From contig CM067552.1 of the NCBI GenBank assembly GCA_034509755.1, positions 14,603,001 through 14,667,000 of the forward strand: 64,000 nt of DNA, written 5' to 3'. Below are positions 9,342 through 20,655 of the stretch, in pieces. The translations under genes and the position numbers were made by a program. The DNA comes from Anisodus tanguticus. Taxonomy: Eukaryota > Streptophyta > Magnoliopsida > Solanales > Solanaceae. The notes beneath the pieces were generated by a model. That model did not search any database, was not told where the DNA came from, and saw nothing but the letters and a program-made list of their open reading frames with translations. Each line of letters opens with the position of its first letter. Positions within the stretch are counted from its first letter, which is position 1.

Positions 9342-12300
9342 ATGCACACCCTTGGTTTCAACCCACCGAATTCAAATTGGTATATGGACTCCGGAGCGAC
9401 GTCCCATATGACGTCCTCTCAATGTAATCTCTCATCCTATTTTAATTTGAGCAATGATAATGGAATAATTATCGAAAATGGACATTCAATTCTAATAAAA
9501 GGGTATGGTTCTAGCAAATTGTCACCACCAAACCCACCACTAATTTTAAAGAATGTCCTTCATGCTCCCAAATTAATCAAAAACTTGGTTTCTGTTAGAA
9601 AGTTTACAACTGATAATTAGGTATATGTTCGTTTTGACCCCTTTGGATTTTCCATGCATGATTTTCAGACGAGGAAGCTTCTCATGAGATGTGATAGCAA
9701 GGGGGAACTCTATCCAATAAATCCATCAACACAACAATCCAAGTTTCAATATGTTTTTGCAGCCTTGGCACCATCTTTATGGCACCAACGTTTGGGATAT
9801 CCGGGAGAGACTATTTTGGCCTCTCTTAAACAAAATAATTTTCTTTCTTGCACCCAAATACATACTCTAAAGAAGTTTCATTCTTGCACACTTGGTAAAC
9901 ATGTTAAATTGCCATTTATTTCATGTACCCTTTTGCCATTTGATATTTTACATTGTGATATTTGGATATCACCCATTTTGAGTTCTTCTGGTCATAGATA
10001 TTATTCGCTCATTCTTGATGACTATTCTAATTATTTGTGGATATTCCCTTTGTCGAAAAAATTACAAGTGTTTTCCACTTTTCTCACATTTAGAGCATTC
10101 ATCCGAACTCAATTTGAACGTGATATCAAAAATATTCAATGTAACAATGGGAGGGAGTTTGACAATAAACAGTTTTGGGATTTTTTCAAAACAAATGGTC
10201 TTAATTTTCGTCTGTCTTGGCCTTATACTTCATCACGAAATGGGATGGCAGAACGCAAAATTAGAACCATAAACAATATTGTTAGAACATCTCTTTCTCA
10301 TATTTCACTTCCCCATGTATTTTGGTATCATGCACTCCAAATGGCCACTTACCTGTTGAATATCCTTCCTCATAAAAACATGTCGTACCAAGCTCCTCTA
10401 AAAATGCTTTATTTACGAGAGCCCTCATATCATCACTTAAGAGTGTTTGGTTGTCTTTGCTACCCCCTCTTTCCATCCACCATAATCACAAAACTCCAAG
10501 CCCGGTCTACTCCATGTGTTTTCTTGGGATATCCTACTAATCATCGCGGTTACCAATGTTACGAAATTTCTTCCAAAAGCATAATTATAAGTCGTCACGT
10601 AATTTTTTATAAAACGATTTTTCCATTTTCTAAAATACATGAAACCGGGACTCATACTTATGATTTTTTGGATGATGATAAGCTTTCATATCTAACACAT
10701 TTTTTCCACAGCTCGGTACCTACGGGGAGTACCGTAAATTCGAGTTTGGGTTCACTGGACCAAATAACACAGCCCAGCCGTGTGACATTTCATCACAGCA
10801 GACTGGGCCTTCGGTTCTAAGGCCCAGTCATCTTTTCTCCACACAGCCACAACCAACTGAACAATCGGGCCAGTTCTCGGCTCCAAGCCTACTCCGAAAC
10901 ACACAGCCCACTGCCATTCTCGGCCAAAATTCACTGGACAGTGGAGTCCACTCCACTTGCCATGTCGCTCGTCCGATCACCCGTAGTCAACATGGAATTG
11001 TCAAACCCAATACCAAATATAGCCTACACACCCAGGTCTCGAAATCACCTTTGCCTCGTAACCCAGTGTCTGCTCTAAAGACCCGAATTGGAAAATGGTC
11101 ATGGATAATGAATATCACGCTCTAATTAAAAATAGGACATGGGATTTAGTACCTCATCTATCTAATGCTAATATAATTCGGTCTATGTAGCTTTTCAGTC
11201 ATAAAGGAAATTCTGATGGAACTTTTGAGTGGCATAAGGCCCGTCTGGTAGGTGATGGGAAGACACATCAGGTTGGTGTAAATTGTAGGGAGACGTTCAG
11301 TCCAGTAGTCAAACCGGCAACTATCCGAACAGTTCTCAGCCTGTCTCTCTCAAAAGGATGGCCCCTTCATCAATTGGATGACAAAAATGCCTTCATCCAT
11401 GGGCACCTCAATGAAACTGTCTATATGCACCAACCGTTGGGATACAAAGATTCTAAATATCCCAATCATGTCTGTTTGCTCAAAAAATCATTATATGGAC
11501 TGAAACAGGCCCCCGAGGGCATATGGTATAAGCGATTTACAGATTTCGTGTCACTAATTGGTTTTTCTCACAGCTGTTCCGATAGTTCTCTATTTATTTA
11601 TCTTCAAGGCAATAATATTGCTTATCTTCTTTTCTATGTGGATGATATTATCCTAACAACATCATCAGACTCTCTTCGCAAGAGTATTATGTCACAGCTC
11701 ACTTCCGAATTTGCTATGAAAGATCTTGGTCCACTCCACTACTTTCTAGGGATTGTTGTGACACGCCATGCAGGTGGATTATTCCTCTCCTAGAAGAAGT
11801 ATGCATCTGAGATTATTGAACGAGCTGGAATGTCATTATGCAAACCTTCGGCAACTCTGGTAGACACTAAGTCTAAATTGAGTGTCACCTCAAGCAAACC
11901 ATTTGTTGATCCCATATTATACCACAGCCTAGCAGGAGCTTTGCAGTAGCTCACATTGACCAGGCCAGATATTACTTATGCAGTGCAACAAGTGTGCTTA
12001 TTTATGCATAATCCGATGGAGGAACATATGCATGCTCTAAAACGCATTGTGTGATATATTCTGGGTACTTTGGAGTATGGACTACATCTCTACTCATCCT
12101 CTGTTTCTAAACTTGTCACTTACACGGATGCCGACTAGGCAGGTTGTCCAGATACCAGACGCTCTACCTTAGGTTATTGTGTCTTCCTCGGTGACAATTT
12201 GATCTCCTGGTCATAAAAAAGACAAGCCACAATATCACGTTCAAGTACTGCAGCAGAATACCGTGTTGTTGCCAATGTTGTGTTCGAATCATGTTGGATT

Positions 12301-12590
12301 AGGAATCTGCTACTTGAACTTCATTGCCCAATTCCAAAAGTCACACTGGTATATTGTGCTAAAATTAGTGCAATCTATCTATCAGAAAATCCAATCAATC
12401 ATCAACGCACTAAACATATTGAGTTAGATATCCATTTTATTCGTGCGAAGGTGGCTCACGGACAAGTACGAGTGTTACATGTCCCGACACGTCATCAAAT
12501 CGCAAATATTTTCACAAAAGGACTTCTGTTGATATTATTTGAGGATTTTCGGGACAGTCTCAGCATTCGCCGCCCTCCAGCTTCGACTGC
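9342..12590 (+). pseudogene. Copia A pol remnant: protease, integrase, RT, RNase H
   Basis: The protease motif NWYMDSGATSHMTS lies near 9380. A pre-integrase block (HQRLGYPGETI) and integrase core follow at 9654-10820 with HCDIWISP, CNNGREF and NGMAERK. The central catalytic Asp, normally in CDNG, is Asn here, consistent with one G-to-A change. A frameshift and stop separate this from reverse transcriptase at about 11100-11793, which keeps LDDKNAFIHGHLNE, SLYGLKQAP and FYVDDIILT. RNase H at about 11800-12590 has several stops, with TKHIELDIHFIR and HQIANIFTKGL near its end. The changes make it inactive despite the near-identical LTRs. Confidence 0.85.
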
Positions 12591-12863
12591 GGGGGAGTGT
12601 TAGAATATAATAATAATTAGAATAATTATTATAATTAATGAGAGTATCATTTTATGTATGGTAGGTAGTAAAATGATTATTAGGATTATGTTAATTAGGA
12701 AGTAGATTGATTTGATTAGGAAGATTAGAGGCATGATTTTCTCTTCTCAATTAATTGTATATTGTGTATATATTATTCCCTTAATGGAGAAATACAATTG
12801 AGGAAAATATTTTTAAAGTTTTACAGGAAATACCTGAAAATCAGATACAATAAGTAGCATTTC

Positions 12864-13066
12864 AAGCAACTCCGGCTTCAGCAGGACTCCCCCAATAAAG
12901 GATTGGCAATCCAAACAATTACCAACCAAGGTACAGACCTTAGGAAATTATCCAGAGTTGTCAACACTAAGAACTATTATCCTAGAGCTACCTTCCCAGA
13001 TTGGCAGGGTTACCAGTAGGGTTTACTATGTTCCTTTTGAAAGGGGCTGCTTCGATAACTCGCAGG
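12864..13066. repeat. Inverted and direct scraps of pararetrovirus coat gene
   Basis: Positions about 12864-13003 are an inverted copy of 19251-19385 (coat-protein coding region), lying in the forward direction. From about 13004 to 13066 the sequence switches to a direct copy of 19608-19670, in reverse-strand viral sense. The two pieces are fused within a shared TTGG-type microhomology. They form the broken left end of the integrated viral sequence. Confidence 0.85.
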
Positions 13067-13238
13067 TTTTGATAGTATAATTCTTAATAAAGTCAAACCT
13101 TCCGGTTTCATAAATAGTTTTAAAAGACTGTTTGGGAATATCCCAATTTTGAAGATCTCTTTCCACCTTTGCTATTTTCATAGTCGCGGTGGAGAGGTTT
13201 TTACTATTCATAATACTATGATGCTCTGAACTATTCAT
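13067..13238 (-). pseudogene. Pararetrovirus movement protein, 5' fragment
   Basis: A reverse frame starts at the ATG at 13238, immediately after the stop of the preceding small ORF, as expected for translationally coupled pararetrovirus genes. About 57 codons of plausible viral sequence follow, including KVERDLQNWDIP. Then the frame runs into a misplaced coat-gene fragment at 13066 and ends. It is assigned to the movement protein from its place after ORF1 and because the remainder of that gene is what is missing at the other end of the block. The break destroys the gene. Confidence 0.55.
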
Positions 13239-13239
13239 A

Positions 13240-13545
13240 TTAGAATTGAGCAGAGTAGCGACTAAGTAGCCAATCTGCGTTACCGATAAGAGATTTCTGG
13301 GCTTCTATAAGATATTCTATTTGTCCTATCACTTGATGACAATGAATAATTTCTGCAAGAATAACTTCTTTAACTTGGGTTGGTTGTTGGGTAGATACAC
13401 CTTCCTCAGGTGCAATATGCTTAAAGTAATGTAACCTAGATCTGAACTCTTTTCTCTGGTTAATTAACTTGGCTAAGTCCGTTTGACAACCAATCTTAAT
13501 TTGATTGGCTCTCCTAATCCCATCAAAAGATGGATGTTTACGCAT
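13240..13545 (-). CDS. Pararetrovirus small ORF downstream of the leader
   Basis: This reverse frame of 101 codons is uninterrupted. It is the first sizeable ORF after the primer site and leader. The product is helical in composition, rich in Lys, Glu, Gln and Leu, without a signal peptide or membrane segment. No motif was recognised. Position and size match the first small ORF of several caulimovirids, whose functions vary. It overlaps or abuts the movement-protein start at 13238. It is intact as read but lies in a dead provirus, so expression is doubtful. Confidence 0.55.
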   Translation of the reverse strand: MRKHPSFDGIRRANQIKIGCQTDLAKLINQRKEFRSRLHYFKHIAPEEGVSTQQPTQVKEVILAEIIHCHQVIGQIEYLIEAQKSLIGNADWLLSRYSAQF

Positions 13546-14032
13546 ACTAAAAAGGCTATAGAGAAGCTAAGGGTAAACCTGTTTGAGGGGAAGCTGCCGT
13601 TAGTAGGGGCTATTGTACTAGAGATCTGAGACTGCTGTTGCTAAATAATGTTACGAGATTCATTTATATTATAGCGAGTATCTTTAGATCTAATTTAACA
13701 ATTCTTTAACGTATAAAGCTATGGTAGATAATTTCTTTCAGCAAGCATCTTAGTGACGGGACCACCTTACCGGGTCTGGCTCACACCTGGAGCTAATCCA
13801 ACGAATTTATACGGCTGACCAACGTCTTAAACCGGGTATTACTCGGAGACCTCATCTTGTCAGAAAGATCATAACTACCATAGATTATCAATCAAAGAAT
13901 TATAAACATAGAACTGAAGATAATAACAAGATAAGAATGAAGCATGAACAGTATATAAGAACCAACAGCCTAGGCCCTCTAGTCAATCATGCCCCTGACA
14001 GCAGTTATGAGTTTAGCTACTCATATAGAAAG
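13546..14032 (-). other. Pararetrovirus leader region
   Basis: About 490 bp lie between the primer site and the first ORF on the viral strand, with no long frame, as expected for the structured leader of a pregenomic RNA. Nothing further can be assigned by eye. Confidence 0.5.
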
Positions 14033-14052
14033 GCAACATGGCTTTGATACCA
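14033..14052 (-). other. Pararetrovirus tRNA-Met primer-binding site
   Basis: On the reverse strand the sequence reads TGGTATCAAAGCCATGTTGC, which matches the caulimovirid minus-strand primer site complementary to initiator tRNA-Met with one change (AAAGC for AGAGC). It lies between the transactivator-like gene and the first small ORF, the expected position, and defines nucleotide 1 of the viral map. Confidence 0.88.
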
Positions 14053-14109
14053 TAAAAAGGATCTTCAGAATTATAACTGAAAATAATTCTTAAAGCAGTA
14101 AATGAAATA

Positions 14110-14250
14110 GTTTATACAAAAACTTACAAGTTTTATTTCATTTCAAAGGAAGCGGAAAGCAAAGGGATATAGAGGGTAAGGCAGAGAGAAATTTATGATT
14201 CGGTAAATTTTGGGGTGCCTATGATATTACATCTTGAGAGCCTTAAATAG
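14110..14250 (-). promoter_or_regulatory. Putative pararetrovirus promoter and poly(A) signal
   Basis: On the reverse strand a TATA-like CTATTTAAGG (14250-14241) is followed about 110 bp downstream by AATAAA (near 14137-14132), then the primer site. A promoter closely followed by a poly(A) signal and the primer site is the usual layout for a terminally redundant pregenomic RNA. The activity of this decayed copy is unknown. Confidence 0.55.
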
Positions 14251-14464
14251 GCCTCGAAATAAAGTTTCTACTTTTAATCAATGGCTGAAACTAAACGACT
14301 CTTCGGGATGTCTCTTGCTTTCTCGAAGGGTCATCTGTCTTTTGCTTTTCTTGTGGGGTCGCTATTGTCGGTTACTGTTGGGAGATTCTTTATCTCTTTT
14401 ACTTTACGACTTCTGCGACCTGTCTTCTTTTCTTTTACGACTTTTATCGTCACATGCTTTTCCT

Positions 14465-15739
14465 TTATGGTATGTCCAGATAATAGGATTGTGCTATTCC
14501 TTGTGGGGCTAGCATGTCTCCGTTATCTGGTTCTCCTGAACTAGACGCTGAATCTAGGAGCTCAAGAACTTCTCCGGATTCTTCATCGTTCTCAAGCTTT
14601 GACAAAGCTTTTAAGAGCCTCCGTCTGACTTCCTCTCTGGAAGAGTTGGAACCTGAAGTAGAGGGGCTTTTGTTTTTTGCCTCCTCTTTTACTTTAGGGC
14701 TCCATCCCTTAATCTTAATAACATTGGTGAGGTACCTGATTCAGTCCATTTCTTTAATGTCAAATGACCAATTAATGATATAGGAAATCCTTTTGTTAAT
14801 AAAGAATTTGCATTCTTTAATATACCCGGGGAGAGTGCTGATTTGCTGTTCCTCCAAAAAGCTGTTATATTTGTTTTGGAAGCTAGGAGCCGCCACCTGT
14901 AGAGTTCCTCAAAAGATATTCCACCACTCATAAAACCAGCGGGGAATGACCTTTCCTTTCAACCCTTCAGCATACTTGATAAACCAAGTATGCGTATTGG
15001 GCCTGACATACAAAAAATTGAACCAAGCTTCTTTATAATCATGCCAGTTATAAGTTGCTGGTTTAAAAGGTTTTGAAAAAGGGATTGGGGTATGCAAATG
15101 ATCTGCATACCATCCGAATGGGCTTAAAATCTTTTTAATGGTGAATTTTGAAAATTCAATAGCTTCAGGGTTATTTTTAAAATAATTATGTTCAATATCC
15201 ACTGAGTCTGTGTCGACTAAAATGAATTCAAAAAACTTTCTGGTTTTTAGAGGATCTGTAGATTCCACATACTGGTAATTAGTATAGCAGGGCCTTAGGA
15301 GGTCCTGTACTCAGAAATTTTCATATTGTTTGTCAAGGGCCATTATGGGAAGGGCTTGACGATAGATAAATTCCCATTTTGGAGGATGGGAGCTGGTACC
15401 TGCTGCTCCTGGTAAACTGGTTTCCTTCTTTCCAGGAGTAATGGGTTTAACTGCTTCCGAGTATGATCCCGGAGGTTTCATTTCATAACTCTCTTTGGTT
15501 TGTTCCAAAGATGGGGATGCCTTAAAAGGCACTGCTGTGGCTTTTCCCGCATTCTTGGGGAGATCTGCTAATATTGAAAATCTTCCTTCATACGCGGCTG
15601 CAAGGGCAGGATGGGTAGATTTATCTAGGATAAAAAGGGCTGGCTTTTCTGGGATAACAAACGGACTTTTCATCTTATCCTCTGGTTTTTTCTGAAATGG
15701 AGGTTTCATCGGGCGTGGGCCCAGAAAGTTCGGCCTCAT
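14465..15739 (-). pseudogene. Pararetrovirus inclusion-body/transactivator-like gene
   Basis: The reverse frame starts at the ATG at 15739, overlapping the end of the RNase H frame by about 65 bp. It runs to an in-frame stop at 15311, resumes in the same frame to about 14910 (with aromatic-rich AWFNFLYVRPNTHTWF), then needs one frameshift to continue to about 14690 and a second, compensating shift to finish in an acidic, Ser-rich tail ending at 14465. Position after pol and before the promoter is that of the caulimovirid inclusion-body/translational transactivator protein. The family assignment rests mainly on position and the aromatic-rich middle. Three lesions make it non-functional. Confidence 0.65.
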
Positions 15740-17379
15740 TGTTACCCTGTAGAAATTCCCTGGTTAAAAAGTCAGGCAAAGAGTTTTCTTCTCCTTTAAT
15801 AAAATCAATTTTGAAATCAAAACTGGATAGCAGAGCTTGCCATTTAGCAAAAAATTGTTTTGACACAAGATTTTTTTCATCTTTTTGTAAAACATCTTTT
15901 GCTGCTTTGCAGTCAACTCTAAGCAAAAATTCTTTATTTACTAAGTCATCTTGAAACTTTGTAATACATAGTACTATAGATAAAATTTCTTTTTTGATGG
16001 TACTATAGTTCTTTTGGGCAGAGTTCCAGACTCCTGAAGTAAATCTCACTAATTGTTCGGTATCATTGGGAGAAATTCTTTGTTTAAGAATTCCTCCGTA
16101 GCCGATATCCGAAGCATCTGTTTCAACAATCATGAAAGCCTCAGGGTTGGGAATTCCTAAGCAGGGCAATTTCTGGACAATAATCTTAATTTGTTTTACA
16201 GCATTAGTCTGTTCGTCAGACCAGGGAACTGGGATCTTTTTAAGCCTCTTATATAGGGCTCGCAGACCTGTCGGACTTTAGGAATAAAATCAGCAACATA
16301 GTTAAGACTCCCTAAAAATCTTTGTAGTTGGGTTTTATCAGTAATCTCATCGGGAACTTGGCTGAGAACTCTATGGCTCTACAAATTGGTTTATAGGTTC
16401 CTTGATAGAGGTCGTGGCCTAGGAATCTAATAGAAGTTTGAAAGAGCTTTATTTTCTTAGCACTTACTGCTAGACCATTCTTTTTAACAGTGTTTATAAA
16501 GAGGTTGAGGTGTTTAAAGTGCTGGTCAATACTTTCGGAAAATATAAGGACATCATCAATATAAACTATGGAAAATAAGCTTAAAGCATTAAAGATATTG
16601 TTCATAATGTTCTGGAATTCCGAGGGAGCGTTCTCGAGTCCAAAAGGCATGACGTTCCACTCGAATTGGCCAAAAGGAACATTAAAGGCAGTTTTATATT
16701 TATCTTTTTCGTCTATTTGGATCTGCCAAAATCCGGACTTCATATCAAACTTACTATAAACATTAGCTTTAAAAGTTCTTTTTAAAAGATCACGTTTATT
16801 AGGTATCGGGTACCTAATCCATTTTAAAACCTGGTTGAGAGGTTTATAATTTATAACTAATCTGGGAGCTCCTCTCTCTTTCTCGGAGCTTTTGTTCACA
16901 TAAAATGCCGAACAGCTCCACTGAGATTTGGAGGGATGGATGATTCCTTTTAGGAGTAGATCATCAGTTTCTTTTTTATAATATTCCATGTGCTCGTGGC
17001 TCATTTGTATTGGTCTTGCCTTAGTGGGAATGACTCTTTCATTAAAGTTGTCGACATATGGTAAAGATACCACGTGTTTCTTCCTTTCCCAGAAGGCATT
17101 AGGTAATTCCGAGCAAACGTCTTTCTCAATAGTTTTGAGGAGTGCGTTCACTCTTTTTGAAAGCTCGGGAGTTTTCAAAGCTGACTCAATTCTTTTGACT
17201 TGAATGTCTTCCTTTAATAATTGAATACGAAAAATAGTTTTTTGTTTAACGTAATTACTATCATCTTTAGAAAGTGGATTTAAGTAGGGGAAAATGATTT
17301 CTTTTCCTAAGGAGTTTGTGTATATACCGTCAAGGTTAGCGGTATAGGGCTTGATCTGGGTAGCGAAAGGGATACCCAA
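15675..17379 (-). pseudogene. Pararetrovirus reverse transcriptase and RNase H
   Basis: The reverse frame from 17379 to 16312 carries the reverse transcriptase with LVINYKPLNQVL, FDMKSGFWQIQ, NVMPFGLENAPSEFQ and the catalytic YIDDVLIFS, then FLGHDL. Frameshifts between about 16380 and 16245 move the reading into the RNase H frame (16169-15675), with ETDASDIGYGGIL holding the first catalytic Asp, KNYSTIKKEILSIV with the Glu, and DFLTREF at the end. Upstream, the frame is continuous with the protease and coat region except for the stop at 17481. The protein would copy pregenomic RNA into DNA, but this copy is inactivated. Confidence 0.9.
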
Positions 17380-17478
17380 GATTATCTCTTCAGTGATGTT
17401 TCTGGTGATAACAAAGTCATTAATGTAACAGACTCCGTTATTACAGACATGGGCTTTGTCTAACTTATAGTTAATTTT

Positions 17479-20400
17479 TTACTTTTCGCCTATGGCGGAA
17501 TCGAGCTTTGAAGTGCTCTTTACAAGGTATTTGGTAGGGATAAGACCTTCAACAATACAATTTTGGTCTGCCCCGGTATCAAACAATGCTATTTTGTTAA
17601 GGACTAAATTCTTGTTAATAACTAACTTAATAGGAATATGGTAAGATAAGGGCTTGACTTTTGAAATCAGCCTTAGACCTGAGCGATCCATGCTCATAGA
17701 ATCTTCGTCCCTTTCGGAGCCTACTTTCTCTATTCCTTTAGAAGTAGATGGTCCATACATCTCTTCATTTGCGTCTCTAATTATTTTGTTGGCAAAGGAA
17801 TCTAGTTCTATAGAACTAAGACGCTCTTTGATTTCCTTGATCTCTTGCTTGAGATTAGTAACCTCGGTCTGGAGGTCAGGGATAGAGGAGTTGGCCTTAA
17901 TGATTTTGAACTTGCTTAACGCATGCTTCATGTTAAAAGGCTCTATGGTAGCTTTACTATCCTTGTGGTAGATAATGAGATTCTTAAGCTCAGAAAGGTA
18001 TTGTCTTCTAAGATCTTCATCATCGATTTTTTTGATCATGTCAAAGAAGAACTCTTGGCTGTCTTTAGTTATGACATTGACAGTGCTGGAATCGCAGGTG
18101 CAGAAAGTTCCTGAACAGACACAGTTGCTACTGGAGTCAGAACTATCAGAATTGTAATTTGTATCTAGGAGGTCCTCATCGCTATACTCTTCCGAATCTG
18201 AAGACTCGCTGAGTGGTTCCCCTAAGATGGCAAAGAGTTTATCTTTTAACTCTGGGTTAATCTCTAAAAGATTGATCTTGTCTTTCTTTTTGTTGGGGGT
18301 TTTGCAGGAACTGGCCAAATGTCCTGTCTTGCCACAATTCCAACACTTAGTTTCTTTGGAAACTGGGGCTGGCTTATTCCTAGCGGTACGTCTAGGCTTA
18401 TAAGGTTTTCTTCTGGGAGCCCTGGGAGGCCTACTAGGAGCGGTGCTAGGTTTTCCTTGTTTCTTGTGCTTCTTAGCAGTAGCCTTGGAAGGGGCGGTTA
18501 TTTTGGTATAACCGAAGTCTTGGCAAAAGCTTCCTAACTCAGTAGTACCGAGTCTCCCTTCTTTCTTCAGGTGATGTCTAAGCTTAAGGTCTGTGCATAG
18601 TTCTAGGCCTGTAAGATTAATCATGTTGACTAGATCACCATATGTTAAGCCGCTATATGGGATTTCACCCTCAAATTTATTCCTGATAGTGGTCCTAACT
18701 TTTTCTGCCTAGAGAGGGGGTAAGCCACTAATGAATTTTTCCTTCCAATAATCATGGTTACAATCTTCTCTGATCATAACATTGTGTAGGAAGATATCTT
18801 TGTACCACCTAAAGTCATGTAACTTTGGACAGGAAAGATTGCTAAGAATTTCTAAACTCTTGTCCTGGAATAACTTTGGTTCACCTATGAAATATTTTGC
18901 TATGCTATAAACGAGGGTTGAAGTAGCATCTTGAACAGTTTTTTGGTCTACTGTCTAGTCAATCTTAACTTCCTGGTGGATAGAGGTGGCATTTAATATG
19001 CCCTGCCTAAGTTCTTCAGTGAGGTAGTTATCCCACCAGTTCTTGAGCATACCTGTGAAACCTGTAACTATCATTGTAGCACACTTCTTATCCTGAGTAT
19101 TCTTAATCTTAAGAGCGGTAATGGCTATTCCCATTTCATGGAGCTTACTATAAATGTGGCCTTCCGCCAGGCCATCAATATTCCATTCTACAATTTCTGA
19201 TCCTGAATGGGAGGAATGGGTTAGGTACTGATCTTCCTCAAATTGCATATCTGGGAAGGTAGCTCTAGGATAATAGTTCTTAGTGTTGACAACTCTGGAT
19301 AATTTCCTAAGGTATGTACCTTGGTTGGTAATTGTTTGGATTGCCAATCCTTTATTGGGGGAGTCCTGCTGAAGCCGGAGGTTAATCTTATCAAGAATTT
19401 TATCATTCTTGCCTACTGGAGTAGTAAGACTGGGATAACTGCTGGCTTTAAACTCGGGGATTTTAAACAAGGGGTTGGTAGTTTTAAATTCTTTAGAGGG
19501 ACTAGGTGTCTCTTTAAAGACTGTTGTCTTTGGTTTATTGAGCTGGGTTGATACTACATGTAACAGCTGGTTGGTATAGTTGTTTTGCTGGATAATTTTA
19601 TTGACATCACCATTGGTAGGGTTACCAGTAGGGTTTACTATGTTCCTTTTGAAAGGGGCTGCTTCGATAACTTCTCCTTCAACAGGAATGCTAATCTTCT
19701 CTAATGGAGGGGTAACTGATTCAATAGTTTTAGTCCGGGTGTACCACCTGGATACTAAGGTTTTTAATGAATCTGGTCCATTTCCTAGTTGACCCGTAAC
19801 TTGAAACCATCTAAAAAACTCAATGTTACATCGTAACCTTCTTATATCATTTCTCCAAGTTTTCCTGAATGCAAGTCTCTGCTCTTCAGTATAAGTATCA
19901 ATATACCAATCTTTATTATTAGCGTTTTCGGGACTGTCCCAATAACTCATAAGGAGTTCTGAGTTAATCTCAAATTTGCCAACTGATTTGATCATACCTA
20001 GTGATCCTTCAGTAGGACCTCTTAAGTCACTGGGAGTAGGACTTCCTGGTCTAGCTACTGACTCGTAGTGGATTTTAGGAATACTTCTGGAAAAGTCTAC
20101 TCCCTTAATTTTGCGCTCTAATTCATGGATTAGAGCTTCTTCATCATAATCTACCTCCCGGGTTTTTGAAGTAGATGCTCTATCTGTAGAGAATCTGGTT
20201 GAAGCATTTTCCGAACCGGACCTAAGAAACTTTAGGTTTACAGATCTGTCAGGAAGCTGAACGTTATTCCTAATTTTGGAATTATCGGGTTCGGTCTTAG
20301 GGGGGATAATGGCATCAAAATGCCATTCATCTTTGGACAGAGTCTCGTCCCAACTAAGCATTATAGGAACGAAGATATTGTTGTGGTCTTGGTTAGCCTC

Positions 20401-20655
20401 CATGAGCATAGTAACACCTTTGTTACTCATGATCTTAGCTTTAGGAGCTAGGGTAGTCTTCATTAATCTGTAATAAATTCTATAAATAACAACAATTTCT
20501 TTGGTATTAACCTTACTATTCATATTTTTCATTTTTATATTTAAGGTTAAGGTATCCAAGATATTATCGTCTTGGATATCTACAGAAAAGTTTAGGTAAC
20601 AGTTAAAATAAACTGGACCTCTGGCCAAATTACTTTGTAAAACTCCCAGAAGGGA
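17479..20655 (-). pseudogene. Pararetrovirus movement (3' part), coat and protease region
   Basis: A single reverse frame runs from about 20655 with three in-frame stops (18957-18955, 18711-18709 and 17481-17479). The first 150 or so codons, with GPVYFNCYLNFSV and IVVIYRIYYRLMK, fit the C-terminal half of a movement protein. The middle is coat protein, ending in a basic tract and the zinc knuckle CWNCGKTGHLASSC near 18340-18300. An acidic Ser-rich linker with a Cys cluster follows, then a coiled-coil-like stretch and the aspartic protease motif LFDTGADQNCIV near 17560. All three domains share one frame here. The N-terminal part of the movement region is missing because the sequence inverts at about 20656. 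Confidence 0.85.

Larger units (their letters stand above)
7816..12825 (+). mobile_element. Copia A: young complete Ty1/Copia element
   Basis: Two 228-bp LTRs (7816-8043 and 12598-12825), starting TGTTAGAATATAATA and ending TTACA, differ at only four positions by eye (about 1.8 percent). A perfect target duplication GGAAA lies at 7811-7815 and 12826-12830. The primer site TGGTATCAAAGC follows the 5' LTR at 8044, and the polypurine tract GCGGGGGAG precedes the 3' LTR. The 5.0-kb element carries gag, protease, integrase, reverse transcriptase and RNase H in Copia order, but with frameshifts and stops, so it is structurally complete yet not autonomous. It sits inside the pararetrovirus block and is therefore younger than it. 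Confidence 0.95.

Noticed and set aside
9000..9411. C-terminal part of the 410-codon Copia A gag frame
   Set aside because: After about 8870 this frame is a frameshifted reading of a Gly/Asn-rich tail and is not protein-like.
14234..14783. Forward frames of 87-92 codons across the viral promoter region
   Set aside because: They lie opposite the reverse-strand transactivator-like gene and intergenic region and look like shadows with hydrophobic bias.
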